From Nocardioides sp. cx-173 (GTDB lineage: Bacteria; Actinomycetota; Actinomycetes; Propionibacteriales; Nocardioidaceae): DNA of 64,000 nt. The position numbers and the translations under genes were made by a program. Below the pieces are notes generated by a model. It saw only the letters and a list, made by a program, of their open reading frames with translations. It did not search any database and had not been told where the DNA came from. Shown here piece after piece: positions 12,238 through 20,192 of the stretch (position 1 is the stretch's first letter; every line of letters begins with the position of its first letter). Where the stretch lies: contig NZ_CP088262.1 of the NCBI RefSeq assembly GCF_021117365.1, positions 3,288,501-3,352,500 of the forward strand, given 5' to 3'.

Positions 12238-13132
12238 GCGACAGCCGGCGCATGCCGCGCGCGTCGCGGAGGGCCCGCACGACGTTGCGCGCCTCGGCCC
12301 GGCCGCCGTGCAGCGGGCTGAGCACCAGCACCGCGAGTGCGATCAGCCACGGCTTGAGGCGGACGGCGAGGTTCTCGCCGTACCGCAGGTGCACGACGAA
12401 GAGGTTGCGGTACATGAAGTACCCCTTCCACCCGGCCAGGTCGTGCTGCTGGTCGAAGTCGAGTTGACGCACCAGGACCGCGTCGCGCACCGCCCAGATG
12501 CGGTAGCCGGCGCGGCGCGCGCGCAGCGCGAAGTCGACGTCGTCGTAGAAGATGAAGAACGTCGGGTCGGGCAGCCCGATCTCCTCGACGACGCGGCGCC
12601 GCACGAGGAAGCCCTCGAAGGCGACGTTCTCGATCTCGACCAGAGGCGGCATCGCCGCGCGGGTGCCGTAGTCGGTCTCGACCATGCCGGTCTTGGGCTT
12701 GATCGCGAGCGGGTTGCGCAGGTCGAAGCGGGTCGCGGCCTTCTCGACCAGGCGGCCCGCGGTGTCCTCGCGGACCGCGGCGAGGCAGTCCTCGTCCTGG
12801 GCCATCAGCACGCTGAGGCAGTCGGGCGCCGGCACGACGTCGTCGTCCATCAGCCAGACCCGGTCGAAGCCGTGCTCGACCGCGGTGCGCATGCCCAGGT
12901 GGAAGCCGCCGGCGCCGCCAAGGTTCTCGGACGGGGTCAGCACCTGCAGGGGCAGGCCGGTGCGGGCCGCGAGCACCTGGGGGGTGTGGTCGGTGCTGGC
13001 GTTGTCGACCACGATGACCGCGTCCGGGCAGCGCTCGAGCGCGGCCAGGCCGTCGAGCATGCCGATCAGGAGGTCGGCGCGGTTGTAGGTCACCACAACG
13101 ACCGCGACCGTCTCGGGGCGAGGGTGCGTCAC
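12200..13132 (-). CDS. GT2 glycosyltransferase, GlfT1/rhamnosyltransferase-like (second of pair)
   Basis: This 310-residue GT-A enzyme has VVVVTYNRADLL at the start, VVDNASTD, the metal-binding MDDDVVP at residues 95-101, and a YDDVDFALRARRAGY acceptor/catalytic region. That combination resembles galactofuranosyltransferase GlfT1 (Rv3782) and WbbL-type rhamnosyltransferases. It probably adds one of the first sugars of the linker or galactan on a polyprenyl carrier. Its GTG at 13132 overlaps the upstream GT2 stop by 4 bases (GTGA). The C-terminus ends in a Gly-Pro run encoded by a short CCAGGA-type tandem repeat lying antisense to the end of the PAP2 gene. Confidence 0.87.
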   Translation of the reverse strand: MTHPRPETVAVVVVTYNRADLLIGMLDGLAALERCPDAVIVVDNASTDHTPQVLAARTGLPLQVLTPSENLGGAGGFHLGMRTAVEHGFDRVWLMDDDVVPAPDCLSVLMAQDEDCLAAVREDTAGRLVEKAATRFDLRNPLAIKPKTGMVETDYGTRAAMPPLVEIENVAFEGFLVRRRVVEEIGLPDPTFFIFYDDVDFALRARRAGYRIWAVRDAVLVRQLDFDQQHDLAGWKGYFMYRNLFVVHLRYGENLAVRLKPWLIALAVLVLSPLHGGRAEARNVVRALRDARGMRRLSLSAAPGPGPGPG

Positions 13133-14058
13133 GCGAGGTACCTCCGGTGACCGGTGAAGTCGCCGCGCAGGCCCGCGACGGCGGCACGGGCGCTGGTCAG
13201 GATGCGGGACGGCTGCGGACGGGTGAACAGGTAGAACCACACGGTCTTGGTCCAGAACATCAGCACGTGCGGCCAGCCCCGGTAGGCGCGCAGGTTGACG
13301 GTGTTGTTGCGGGCCATGCAGTAGTGCTTGAGCTCGCTCGGGGTGTGGTTGTACGTCGTGCGGCCGAACATCATCGGCGTCCCGAGGTCTCCCACGCTGG
13401 GGTGCAGCACCCGCGCGCCCACCACCGTGGCGATCCGCCCGCCGGCGCGCTCGGCGCGCAGGCGGTACTCGTGGTCGTCGCCCCAGATGAAGAACTCCGC
13501 CCGGGGCAGTCCGATCCGCTCGACCAGCGCCCGGGTGACGAGCACGCCGTTGAAGGGGATCACCACGTCCCGGATGAGCCCGTCCACCGCCGCCGAGCGG
13601 ACGTCGTCCAGCTCGTGCACGGTCCTGGTGCCGCCGGGCAGCCGGATCGGGAAGACCAGCCGCTCCGGGCGCTGCTCGTCGACGACCACCGGTCCCCAGA
13701 AGTCCAGGTCGGTGCGCTCGAGCAGCAGGCGCAGGCAGTCGTGGTCGGGCAGGCCGTCGTCGTCCATGAGCCACGCGAGGTCCGCACCACGCTCCATCGC
13801 CCACGCGAGCCCGTCGTGGAAGCCACCGGCGCCGCCGCCGTTCTCCGCGAGCGTGCGCCGTACGACGTCGGGCTGGGCGTCCAGCCACTCCCCCGTGCCG
13901 TCGGTCGACGCGTTGTCGACCACGAGCACCTCCGCCAGCTCGGGCACCTCCCGCAGGCGGGCGACGAGCCGCTGGAGCAGGCCGAGACGGTTGAACGTCA
14001 CCACCACCGCCACGACGCGGGGGCTGCTCACGTCCGGCTGCTGGGTCACGGCGACCAC
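13129..14058 (-). CDS. GT2 glycosyltransferase, GlfT1-like (first of pair)
   Basis: This is a 309-residue inverting GT-A transferase, about the length of mycobacterial GlfT1 (304). Motifs are VVVTFNRLGLLQRL, VVDNASTDGTG, LMDDDGLPD (DDD at 99-101) and WGDDHEYRLRAERAG near 193, followed by a His in ARVLHPSVG. This is the closest match in the window to the galactan-initiating galactofuranosyltransferase. It is a paralogue of the next gene and translationally coupled to it. The start is taken as GTG 14058; another GTG sits 9 bases in. The exact acceptor cannot be settled from sequence. Confidence 0.87.
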   Translation of the reverse strand: MVAVTQQPDVSSPRVVAVVVTFNRLGLLQRLVARLREVPELAEVLVVDNASTDGTGEWLDAQPDVVRRTLAENGGGAGGFHDGLAWAMERGADLAWLMDDDGLPDHDCLRLLLERTDLDFWGPVVVDEQRPERLVFPIRLPGGTRTVHELDDVRSAAVDGLIRDVVIPFNGVLVTRALVERIGLPRAEFFIWGDDHEYRLRAERAGGRIATVVGARVLHPSVGDLGTPMMFGRTTYNHTPSELKHYCMARNNTVNLRAYRGWPHVLMFWTKTVWFYLFTRPQPSRILTSARAAVAGLRGDFTGHRRYLA

Positions 14059-14071
14059 CCTAGGGGGCGCG

Positions 14072-14803
14072 TCAGCGCACGCCGACGAGCGTCCCCACGG
14101 CGACGCTGAGGAGGAACGCCCAGCCGCCGGTCAGCCGGTACGCCCCGGGCCGGGGGTGCGGCACTCCCGCGGCGCGGCCGGCCAGCAGCAGGTACGCCGG
14201 CACCGCGACGGGCGCCGCGCCGAGCACCAGCCAGAACCACGCCCACCGGGTCGCGCGCCACGGCCGTCCGCTGGTGAGGACGCCCAGGAGCGTGGCCAGA
14301 TAGAGGACGACGAGCGCACCCGACCACGGGTGCGGCACGCGCCACTCCATCAGCGTCGGCCGGTGCCCGCGCCACGGCACGGCCTCGAACCGGACGTCGG
14401 GGTCGAGCATCGTCAGGTGGGCGCGCACGTCGCCCTCGATGACATTCTCGCCGTAGCCCTCGTCGACCTCGAAGCCGCCATCGTCGGCGAGGGGATCGCC
14501 GTCTCGGCGAGGCCCCTGGACCACCCAGGTGACGTGACGGACCAGCCCGTCGCGCCAGGAGACCAGGACCTCACGGTCGCCCCGCTCCGGTGCCTCGGCG
14601 AGCCCCACGACGCCGACCTCGCCGGAGGCTACGGCCTGCTCCAGCTGGGCGAGCGACGACTCACGCTCCCCCGCCACCAGCACGGTCACCATGACCACCA
14701 GCCACCCGACCGCCAGCGCCGACCGAACCAGCGCCAGGAGGACCCGCCACCGGCCGCGCGGCTCTGCCGGCGGGCTCGCGGGCGTCTCCGCCACGGTGGT
14801 CAT
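14072..14803 (-). CDS. Membrane protein of unknown function
   Basis: This is a 243-residue protein with no family I recognise. One transmembrane segment lies near residues 24-44 (LVRSALAVGWLVVMVTVLVAG). A soluble, probably extracytoplasmic stretch of about 120 residues follows, and then three hydrophobic segments at about 160-178, 185-208 and 220-242. The start ATG at 14803 is well defined by the hydrophilic N-terminus. It ends 13 bp before the GlfT1-like gene on the same strand and may be the first gene of that operon. That would fit an accessory envelope role, but this rests on position alone. Confidence 0.7.
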   Translation of the reverse strand: MTTVAETPASPPAEPRGRWRVLLALVRSALAVGWLVVMVTVLVAGERESSLAQLEQAVASGEVGVVGLAEAPERGDREVLVSWRDGLVRHVTWVVQGPRRDGDPLADDGGFEVDEGYGENVIEGDVRAHLTMLDPDVRFEAVPWRGHRPTLMEWRVPHPWSGALVVLYLATLLGVLTSGRPWRATRWAWFWLVLGAAPVAVPAYLLLAGRAAGVPHPRPGAYRLTGGWAFLLSVAVGTLVGVR

Positions 14804-14893
14804 GCGGTCAGGCTAGGCCGCCGGAGCCACCTCGCGCCGGTGCCGGGCAACCCGGACATGCCGGTGGCCCCGCGGTGGCGGGGTGTGGGGCGG

Positions 14894-16192
14894 TCAGGGT
14901 CTCTGGCGTGGGACGGGCTCGGTGCCGGTGTGGTCGCGGCGGTAGGTGTGGCCGTGGGGTGAGTGCCAGACATAGGTGCCGCGGTCCAGGACGTCGTAGG
15001 TCCAGCGGCCGTGCGTTTTCAGGCGATGGTGCCCGCGACACAGGGGTGCGGAGTTGCAGGAGCAGGTCGGTCCGCCCTGGTGGTAGGGGGTGACGTGGTC
15101 GTGGTCGCAGCGTTCGGCTGGTCGGGTGCACCAGGGGAACACGCAGTGGTGATCGACCAGGTCGTCCTGCTCGACGAGGCGGGTCGGGTGCTCGTAGCCG
15201 GCGACGTGAATGTGCTCGGCGAGGTCCCGCACGGGCTTGACGTTGATGACCGTGGTGCCGGGTGCCCCACACCACTCGCGGATGGTCTCGACGAGCACCG
15301 GCTTGCGGCCGCATCTGCCGACGGTGGCGTTCGGGTCGCCGAACACCCCAGCCTCGTGGATGTGCAGGTCGATCACCCGGGTGATCTTGATGCTCTCGGT
15401 GGTTGAGGAAGGACGAAGTCCTGTCTCGAAACCACCGCCGCGGTCCTGGTCACCGAAGGGCAGCGTGTCCTGCCCGCGCGCCAGATCGCCGGCGGCCTGG
15501 GCGCGTCGTACGTCCAGCGACTCGGTCGACCCGGCGGCCTTGCGGTCCGCCGCGAGGCGGCTGATCGCGGCATCGAAGTCGAGCGCGTCCTGCGCATCCA
15601 AGGTCCCGGACACCTCGATCGTGCCCTCGAGGGTCAGGTCGTCGGTGTGTACGTCGAGCTTGCGTCCGTCGGCGGCTTGGCGGCGGAGCTTCTCGGCCTG
15701 CTCGGGGTCGAACCGGGCGATCGCGGTGGTGATCTGTCGTTCGACCTCGGCGTAGGAGACCTTGTGCGCGCAGTAGCCCACCCGGGCGTCGACGAACGCG
15801 GCACCGGCCAGGGGTAGGCACATGGTGTGCTCGGCGATCCAGCGGGCTTTCCAGAACCCGAGCTGACCGGCTTCGACGCGTGCCCAGATCCGTGGGAGGC
15901 GGTACTTGATCTCGAGGGCGGCGCCGACGTACCGCTTGGCGGAGTCGGTCGACATGCCCAGGGCGGCGCCGAGCTCCATGACCGCGAACTCGCTGACCCC
16001 GGGTGCCCCGGGCCCGGCGAGCGGGATGCCGTGGTCACCGAACGCGGCGTCGTCTTCGTCGTGGGTCTCGTGGAGGGCGCACCAGTCGTGGACGAGGTGG
16101 AGGCGTCGCAGCTCGGCGTCGGTGGCTGCTCGGGTCTCGGCGCGGACACCGTCGAGCAGTTGTCTGCTCTGGTCGGGTCCGGGGGTGCTCAT
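14894..16192 (-). CDS. DUF222 / HNH endonuclease-domain protein (13E12 type)
   Basis: This 432-residue member of the actinobacterial DUF222 family is often multicopy and of unknown role. The helical DUF222 region comes first. The C-terminal HNH-type zinc fold shows CVFPWC..., RCDHDHVTPYHQGG, C.CNSAPLCRGHHRLKTHGRW. I start it at the ATG at 16192, because the in-frame upstream extension runs into the repeat region. Residues about 252-266 (GGFETGLRPSSTTES) are encoded by a 41-bp copy of the palindromic repeat found outside the gene. They separate DUF222 from HNH without breaking the frame. Nuclease activity is suggested by the HNH residues only. Confidence 0.85.
   Translation of the reverse strand: MSTPGPDQSRQLLDGVRAETRAATDAELRRLHLVHDWCALHETHDEDDAAFGDHGIPLAGPGAPGVSEFAVMELGAALGMSTDSAKRYVGAALEIKYRLPRIWARVEAGQLGFWKARWIAEHTMCLPLAGAAFVDARVGYCAHKVSYAEVERQITTAIARFDPEQAEKLRRQAADGRKLDVHTDDLTLEGTIEVSGTLDAQDALDFDAAISRLAADRKAAGSTESLDVRRAQAAGDLARGQDTLPFGDQDRGGGFETGLRPSSTTESIKITRVIDLHIHEAGVFGDPNATVGRCGRKPVLVETIREWCGAPGTTVINVKPVRDLAEHIHVAGYEHPTRLVEQDDLVDHHCVFPWCTRPAERCDHDHVTPYHQGGPTCSCNSAPLCRGHHRLKTHGRWTYDVLDRGTYVWHSPHGHTYRRDHTGTEPVPRQRP
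15397..15437. repeat. Palindromic repeat copy inside the DUF222/HNH coding region
   Basis: These 41 bp begin CGGTGGTTGAGG and end CTCGAAACCACCG, so the ends are complementary. The middle is a perfect small hairpin, AGGAC-GAA-GTCCT. The outer arms match those of the intergenic units at 16277-16811 (CGGTGGTCGAGG ... CTCGACCACCG). The copy is read in frame through the host gene and adds a short Gly/Ser/Thr-rich linker. It resembles palindromic elements known to sit inside bacterial genes, such as those of Rickettsia, though relatedness is not implied. Confidence 0.8.
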
Positions 16193-16276
16193 GGGTCCAC
16201 TCAAGCACCCGCCACCGACAGTCAAGAGGTCGAGAATGCCCTTTGTCCACAGGGCTCTGAGCACTTCTCAACCTCT

Positions 16277-16348
16277 CGGTGGTCGAGGTGCGAAGGCGTG
16301 CAACGCGCCCCTTCGGTGGTCGAGGTGCGAAGGCGTGCAGCGCCCCTT
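16277..16348. repeat. Two tandem left-arm fragments of the palindromic repeat
   Basis: Two head-to-tail copies start at 16277 and 16314. Each begins CGGTGGTCGAGGTGCGAAGG and ends in a short CGTGCA(A)CGC..CC stretch. A third, at 16349, opens the first full unit. Spacing is 37 and 35 bp. They look like left halves of the longer unit that have multiplied or lost their right arms. They lie 85 bp upstream of the DUF222/HNH start codon. Confidence 0.8.
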
Positions 16349-16487
16349 CGGTGGTCGAGGTGCGAAGGCGTGCAACGCCTGAGCCTCGAGACCTCCGCCG
16401 GCGACCTGACCGCCGTACCCCGACGCTGCTTGTCGACTCACCGGGTCTCGAGGCTCGTCGCTGACGCTCCTCACACCTCGACCACCG
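16349..16487. repeat. Full palindromic repeat unit A
   Basis: This is a unit of 139 bp. The outer arms CGGTGGTCGAGGTG and its complement (...CACCTCGACCACCG) can pair. Nested inside are CCTGAGCCTCGAGACC and GGGTCTCGAGGCTCG, which also pair. The core GACCTGACCGCCGTACCCCG links them. The whole could fold as one long imperfect hairpin or cruciform. There is no convincing reading frame in it. Confidence 0.85.
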
Positions 16488-16496
16488 GAGGGGCCT

Positions 16497-16632
16497 CGGT
16501 GGTCGAGGTGCGAAGGCGCCCTGGCGCCTGAGCCTCGAGACCCCGGTGACCTGACCGCCGTACCCCGGGGCTGCTTGTCGGCTCGCTGGGTCTCGAGGCT
16601 TGTCGCTGGCGCTCCTCGCGCCTCGACCACCG
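16497..16632. repeat. Full palindromic repeat unit B
   Basis: This is a 136-bp unit with the same order of parts as unit A: outer arm, GCGCC..GGCGCC mini-palindrome, inner CTCGAGACC arm, CTGACCGCCGTACCCCG core, inner GGTCTCGAGGCT arm, outer closing arm. Unit B differs from A by scattered substitutions and a 3-bp length change. The copies are therefore related but not freshly duplicated. Confidence 0.85.
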
Positions 16633-16640
16633 GAAGGCTT

Positions 16641-16776
16641 CGGTGGTCCAGGTGTGAAGGCGCTCTGGCGCCTGAGCCTCGAGACCTCCGTGACCTGACC
16701 GCCGTACCCCGGGGCTGCTTGTCGGCTCGCTGGGTCTCGAGGCTCGTCGCTGGCGCTCCTCACACCTCGACCACCG
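16641..16776. repeat. Full palindromic repeat unit C
   Basis: This is a 136-bp unit, almost identical to unit B in the core and right half (GGGGCTGCTTGTCGGCTCGC is shared). It has small changes in the left arm (GGTCCAGGTGTG instead of GGTCGAGGTGCG). The similarity of B and C suggests that these two arose most recently. Confidence 0.85.
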
Positions 16777-16783
16777 AGAAGCC

Positions 16784-16811
16784 GCTGGCGCTCCTCACAC
16801 CTCGACCACCG
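16784..16811. repeat. Orphan right arm of the palindromic repeat
   Basis: These 28 bp (GCTGGCGCTCCTCACACC followed by TCGACCACCG) repeat exactly the last part of unit C and start 7 bp after it. This is a simple local duplication of the right arm. It lies between the repeat array and the 3' end of the LCP gene at 16840. Confidence 0.8.
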
Positions 16812-16839
16812 AACGCAGGCCGCGACCTCTAGGCGGAGG

Positions 16840-18249
16840 TCAGCAGGCGCCGTCGAGGTCGTCGGCGGAGTTGGCGGCGTAGCCCTCGCTGAGGGAGCCG
16901 ACGGAGCCGCCGGTGACGACGTTCGGATCCGGCTTCTTCGACTTCTGGGGGGCGTTGACGGTCTTGCCCTCGGCCTTGTCGATGGCCTGGCGCACCTTGC
17001 GCTTGACCAGCTTGATGTCGGGGTGGGCGGTGGTGATCATCGGGGGCACCAGGGAGAGCGTGGACATCTTCTGCTCGCGCGCCTTGAGGGCGAGGGAGAC
17101 GAAGGTGTCGAACTCCGAGGTCGGGACGTTGGTCGAGATCATCTCCGACGAGGCCTGGGCGAGGTCGCCGAAGTTGGCGACGACCGACTGGGGGCTGACC
17201 TGCTCGAGCATCGCGTTCATGACGCACTTCTGCCGCGCCATGCGCGAGTAGTCGTCGGAGCCCTCGCGGGCCCGGGCGTACCAGAGGGTGTCGTGGCCGT
17301 TCAGCTTGCGCACGCCCGGCTCGATGTAGCCGGTGACATCGTCACCGAGGCCACCGACCGGGATCGGCGAGCGCACGTTGAGGGTGACCCCTCCGACGGC
17401 GTCGACCAGGCCCTTGAAGCCGGCGAGGTTGACCATGGCCCAGTAGTTGATCTTCAGGCCGGTGATGCCCTCGATGGCCGAGACGGTGGCGTCCACGCCG
17501 GGATTCTCGGAGTCCGGGAACAGCTCGGGGTTGTCCTGGGCCCAGGTGCTGACGCCGTTGAGGTAGCAGCCGTCGCAGTCGAAGCCGTCGGGGAACTGCT
17601 CGCGCATCACCGAGCCCTTGGCGAACGGGAAGTTCGCCAGGTTGCGCGGCAGCCCGATCAGCACGGTGCGGCCGGTGTCCTCGTCGATGGAGGCGACGGT
17701 CATGGAGTCGGGGCGCAGGCCCCAGCGGCCCGCGCCGGAGTCGCCGCCCATCAGCAGCACGTTGTAGCGGCCGTCGTTGGCGCTGGTGTCGCCGCCGTGG
17801 CCGGAGAGGGAGATGAGCAGGTCGCGCTGCACCTGCACGAGGTGGGCGCCGAACAGCAGTACGCCGGCGACGGCGAAGCACATCAGCCCGTTGACGCCGA
17901 CCATCGCGCGCCGGTGGCTCATCCCGAGCGTCAGCGGCTGACCCAGCCGCCATGCGTCCACGAGCAAGGCGGCCCAGCCGATGGCCGCCGCCGTGAGCAC
18001 CAGGCGCATCACGAGCAGCAGCCCGGTGCTGGTACCCATCCAGATCAGCAGCCCGCGATCGACGACCACGGCGAGCAGCGTGACCGCGAGCAGCCCGAGC
18101 ATGCCCAGCCAGATCCGCAGGGCCGCGAGGCCGACCTTGCGGTTGCCGGCGACGAGCTGCGCGGAGCCGGGGACCACGAGTGTCATCACCATCAACGACA
18201 TGGCTCGACGGAAGCGGACGCGCGAAGCACGCTCGACCGTGGAGGACAT
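16840..18249 (-). CDS. LCP (LytR-CpsA-Psr) family cell-wall glycopolymer ligase, multi-TM type
   Basis: This 469-residue membrane protein is predicted to attach undecaprenyl-linked glycopolymers to peptidoglycan outside the cell. Four to five transmembrane segments occupy residues 15-165. The extracytoplasmic LCP domain has YNVLLMGGDSGAGRWGLRPDSM, an Arg in LIGLPRNL, AVGGVTLNV, and LWYARAREGSDDYSRMARQ carrying the conserved Arg residues. The ATG at 18249 has AAAGAGG 6 bases upstream, which favours it over an in-frame codon 63 bases earlier. It sits with galactofuranan genes and a second LCP gene, so attachment of that polymer is a reasonable role. Confidence 0.9.
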   Translation of the reverse strand: MSSTVERASRVRFRRAMSLMVMTLVVPGSAQLVAGNRKVGLAALRIWLGMLGLLAVTLLAVVVDRGLLIWMGTSTGLLLVMRLVLTAAAIGWAALLVDAWRLGQPLTLGMSHRRAMVGVNGLMCFAVAGVLLFGAHLVQVQRDLLISLSGHGGDTSANDGRYNVLLMGGDSGAGRWGLRPDSMTVASIDEDTGRTVLIGLPRNLANFPFAKGSVMREQFPDGFDCDGCYLNGVSTWAQDNPELFPDSENPGVDATVSAIEGITGLKINYWAMVNLAGFKGLVDAVGGVTLNVRSPIPVGGLGDDVTGYIEPGVRKLNGHDTLWYARAREGSDDYSRMARQKCVMNAMLEQVSPQSVVANFGDLAQASSEMISTNVPTSEFDTFVSLALKAREQKMSTLSLVPPMITTAHPDIKLVKRKVRQAIDKAEGKTVNAPQKSKKPDPNVVTGGSVGSLSEGYAANSADDLDGAC

Positions 18250-18346
18250 GGGACGCCTCTTTCCAGCACCGGGGGAAGGAACAGTGCTGCCGCCCAGTAT
18301 CACCAGTCCCATGCGTCACAGGCGGCTGCGACGCGCCGAGAGCGCC

Positions 18347-18859
18347 TCAGGAGCGGCCCTGATCGATCTCCTGCTTGCGGGCCAGCCGGTGCGCCCGGCG
18401 GATCTGCGCCTCCCGCAGGCGGCGTACCTCGTCGGGCGACTCCGGCGCCAGCGGCGGCACCGGCCGCGGCCGGCCCTCCTCGTCGATCGCGACGAACACG
18501 AAGTAGGCCGACGCGACGTGCAGGCTCTCGGCCGACGGCTCGTCCCAGGGCTGCGCCTCCACGCGCACCCCGACCTCCATCGAGGACCGGCCGGCCCAGT
18601 TGACCTGGCTGAAGGTCCGGACGATGTCGCCGACGTGCACCGGCGCGAGGAACGCCATCTCGTCGAGCGCGGCCGTCACGGCCGGGCCGGCGCTGTGCCG
18701 CTGCGCCACCGCACCCGCCGTGGAGTCGGCGAGCTTGACGATCTCGCCGCCGTGGATGTTGCCGAGCAGGTTGGCCTCCCGCTCGGAGGTGATGACGGCC
18801 AGGGACACGCGGGCGAACGACGGTGACCGGGGCTCGAGTGCGGGCGTCACGATCGCCAC
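18347..18859 (-). CDS. Hotdog-fold acyl-CoA thioesterase
   Basis: This is a single hotdog domain of about 170 residues that hydrolyses acyl-CoA esters. The typical motif region is LLGNIHGGEIVKLADSTAG, followed by an ALDEMAFLAPVHVGDIV strand and AYFVFVAIDEEGRPRPVP, as in YciA/BACH-like acyl-CoA hydrolases. I start it at GTG 18859; a GTG 9 bases further in is also possible. The longer open frame upstream would run into the divergent LCP gene. The tail is rich in Arg and Glu. Substrate chain length is unknown. Confidence 0.85.
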   Translation of the reverse strand: MAIVTPALEPRSPSFARVSLAVITSEREANLLGNIHGGEIVKLADSTAGAVAQRHSAGPAVTAALDEMAFLAPVHVGDIVRTFSQVNWAGRSSMEVGVRVEAQPWDEPSAESLHVASAYFVFVAIDEEGRPRPVPPLAPESPDEVRRLREAQIRRAHRLARKQEIDQGRS

Positions 18860-18959
18860 GCTACTCGGGGGCTGCACCAGGACCTCGACCTGCTGGCCCA
18901 GGGCATCGCGGCGTCGCTCGAAGAGCTGTTGTTGGCGCCCGCACGGTAGCGTCGCGCCC

Positions 18960-20192
18960 ATGGCAGATCGTCCGGGGAACGGCGGTCCCGAGGACGGGAC
19001 CAAGTACGGCTGGCTCTACGGCGCCAAGGGCGGGCAGGAGCCCCCACCCGACGCGACGCGCGCCATCCCCCGACAGCAGCGCCCCTCACCGCGCCCCTCA
19101 CCGGAGCGCCCCCGCGAGGACGCCACCCGGGTCATGCCCACGCAGCAGCCCCCTCCCGGACGCACGCCCCGCTCCCCGGCGCCGGCCCCGGCGCCCGCCC
19201 CGCCGCCCACGCGCGGCGGCGGCAGCCGGTTGCGCCGACCCCGCTTCTGGCTCCGGCTGGTCCCCCTGGTGCTGGCGCTGTGGCTGATCTACACGCTGGC
19301 GGTGCCGTTCTTCGCGTGGCGGAGCACCGACAAGGTGGCGTTCGCGCCCGACGGCGACCGCCCGGGCGACCAGCCCGGCACGACGTACCTCATGGTCGGC
19401 AGCGACTCCCGCAAGGGCCTGACCAAGGAGGAGCGCAAGAAGTTCAGCACCGGCAACCCGAGCAGCGAGCTCACCGACACGATCATGCTCCTGCACACCG
19501 GCGACGGGCCGGACGTGCTGCTGTCGATCCCGCGCGACTCGATCGTCGACATGCCGGGGCACGGGGAGAGCAAGATCAACTCCGCCTACTCCCGCGGCGG
19601 GGCCAAGCTGCTCGTGGAGACGATCGAGAACGCGACCGGCATCCGCATCGACGAGTACGTCGAGATCGGCCTGGGCGGCGTCGCGGGCGTCGTGGACTCC
19701 GTGGGCGGCATCGAGGTCTGCCCCAAGAAGGCCATCAAGGACAAGCTCGCCGGGCTGGACATCGCGAAGGGCTGCCAGGAGATCGACGGCACCGAGGCAC
19801 TGGCCTACTCGCGCTCGCGCAAGCAGTCCGCGCTCGGCGACCTGGACCGGGTCCAGCGCCAGCGCGAGGTCGTGGCGGCCGTCGGCAAGAAGGTCCTCTC
19901 GCCGTGGACCGTGGTCAACCCGGTCCGCTGGTGGCGGCTCAACAACGCGGTGCCCGGGTTCTTCGGCTTCGGCGAGGACACCAGCACCGTCGACGCCGGC
20001 CGCTGGGCGCTGGCCATGACCAAGGTCGGCGGCAAGGACGGACGGACCTGCACCATGCCGGTGACCGACGGCTCCGCCAACACCTGGGACCGCGACCGGG
20101 CCGAGCCGATCTTCCAGGCCTTCATCGAGGACCGCACCGACGACATCACCGACGCCCAGTGCACCGCGAGCGGGCTGCCGGGGCGCCGGTGA
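18960..20192 (+). CDS. LCP family cell-wall glycopolymer ligase, single-TM type
   Basis: This is a 410-residue protein with a long Pro/Arg-rich cytoplasmic head (about 1-95), one transmembrane segment (about 97-120) and an extracytoplasmic LCP domain. Conserved features are TYLMVGSDSRKG, an Arg in LLSIPRDSIVDMPG, KINSAYSRGGAKL, GGVAGVVDSVGGIEVCP and ALAYSRSRKQSALGDLDRVQRQ. Two Cys (CPKK and GCQEI) may form a disulfide. It is the second LCP paralogue here and is divergent from the thioesterase gene. The Pro-rich head could be a site for phosphorylation or scaffolding; that is only a guess. The last 4 bases overlap the next gene (GTGA). Confidence 0.9.
   Translation: MADRPGNGGPEDGTKYGWLYGAKGGQEPPPDATRAIPRQQRPSPRPSPERPREDATRVMPTQQPPPGRTPRSPAPAPAPAPPPTRGGGSRLRRPRFWLRLVPLVLALWLIYTLAVPFFAWRSTDKVAFAPDGDRPGDQPGTTYLMVGSDSRKGLTKEERKKFSTGNPSSELTDTIMLLHTGDGPDVLLSIPRDSIVDMPGHGESKINSAYSRGGAKLLVETIENATGIRIDEYVEIGLGGVAGVVDSVGGIEVCPKKAIKDKLAGLDIAKGCQEIDGTEALAYSRSRKQSALGDLDRVQRQREVVAAVGKKVLSPWTVVNPVRWWRLNNAVPGFFGFGEDTSTVDAGRWALAMTKVGGKDGRTCTMPVTDGSANTWDRDRAEPIFQAFIEDRTDDITDAQCTASGLPGRR

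Noticed and set aside
16277..16811. CRISPR-like appearance of the repeat array
   Set aside because: Repeats are internally palindromic and about 35-140 bp with near-zero spacers, spacers are not unique sequences, and no cas genes are present.
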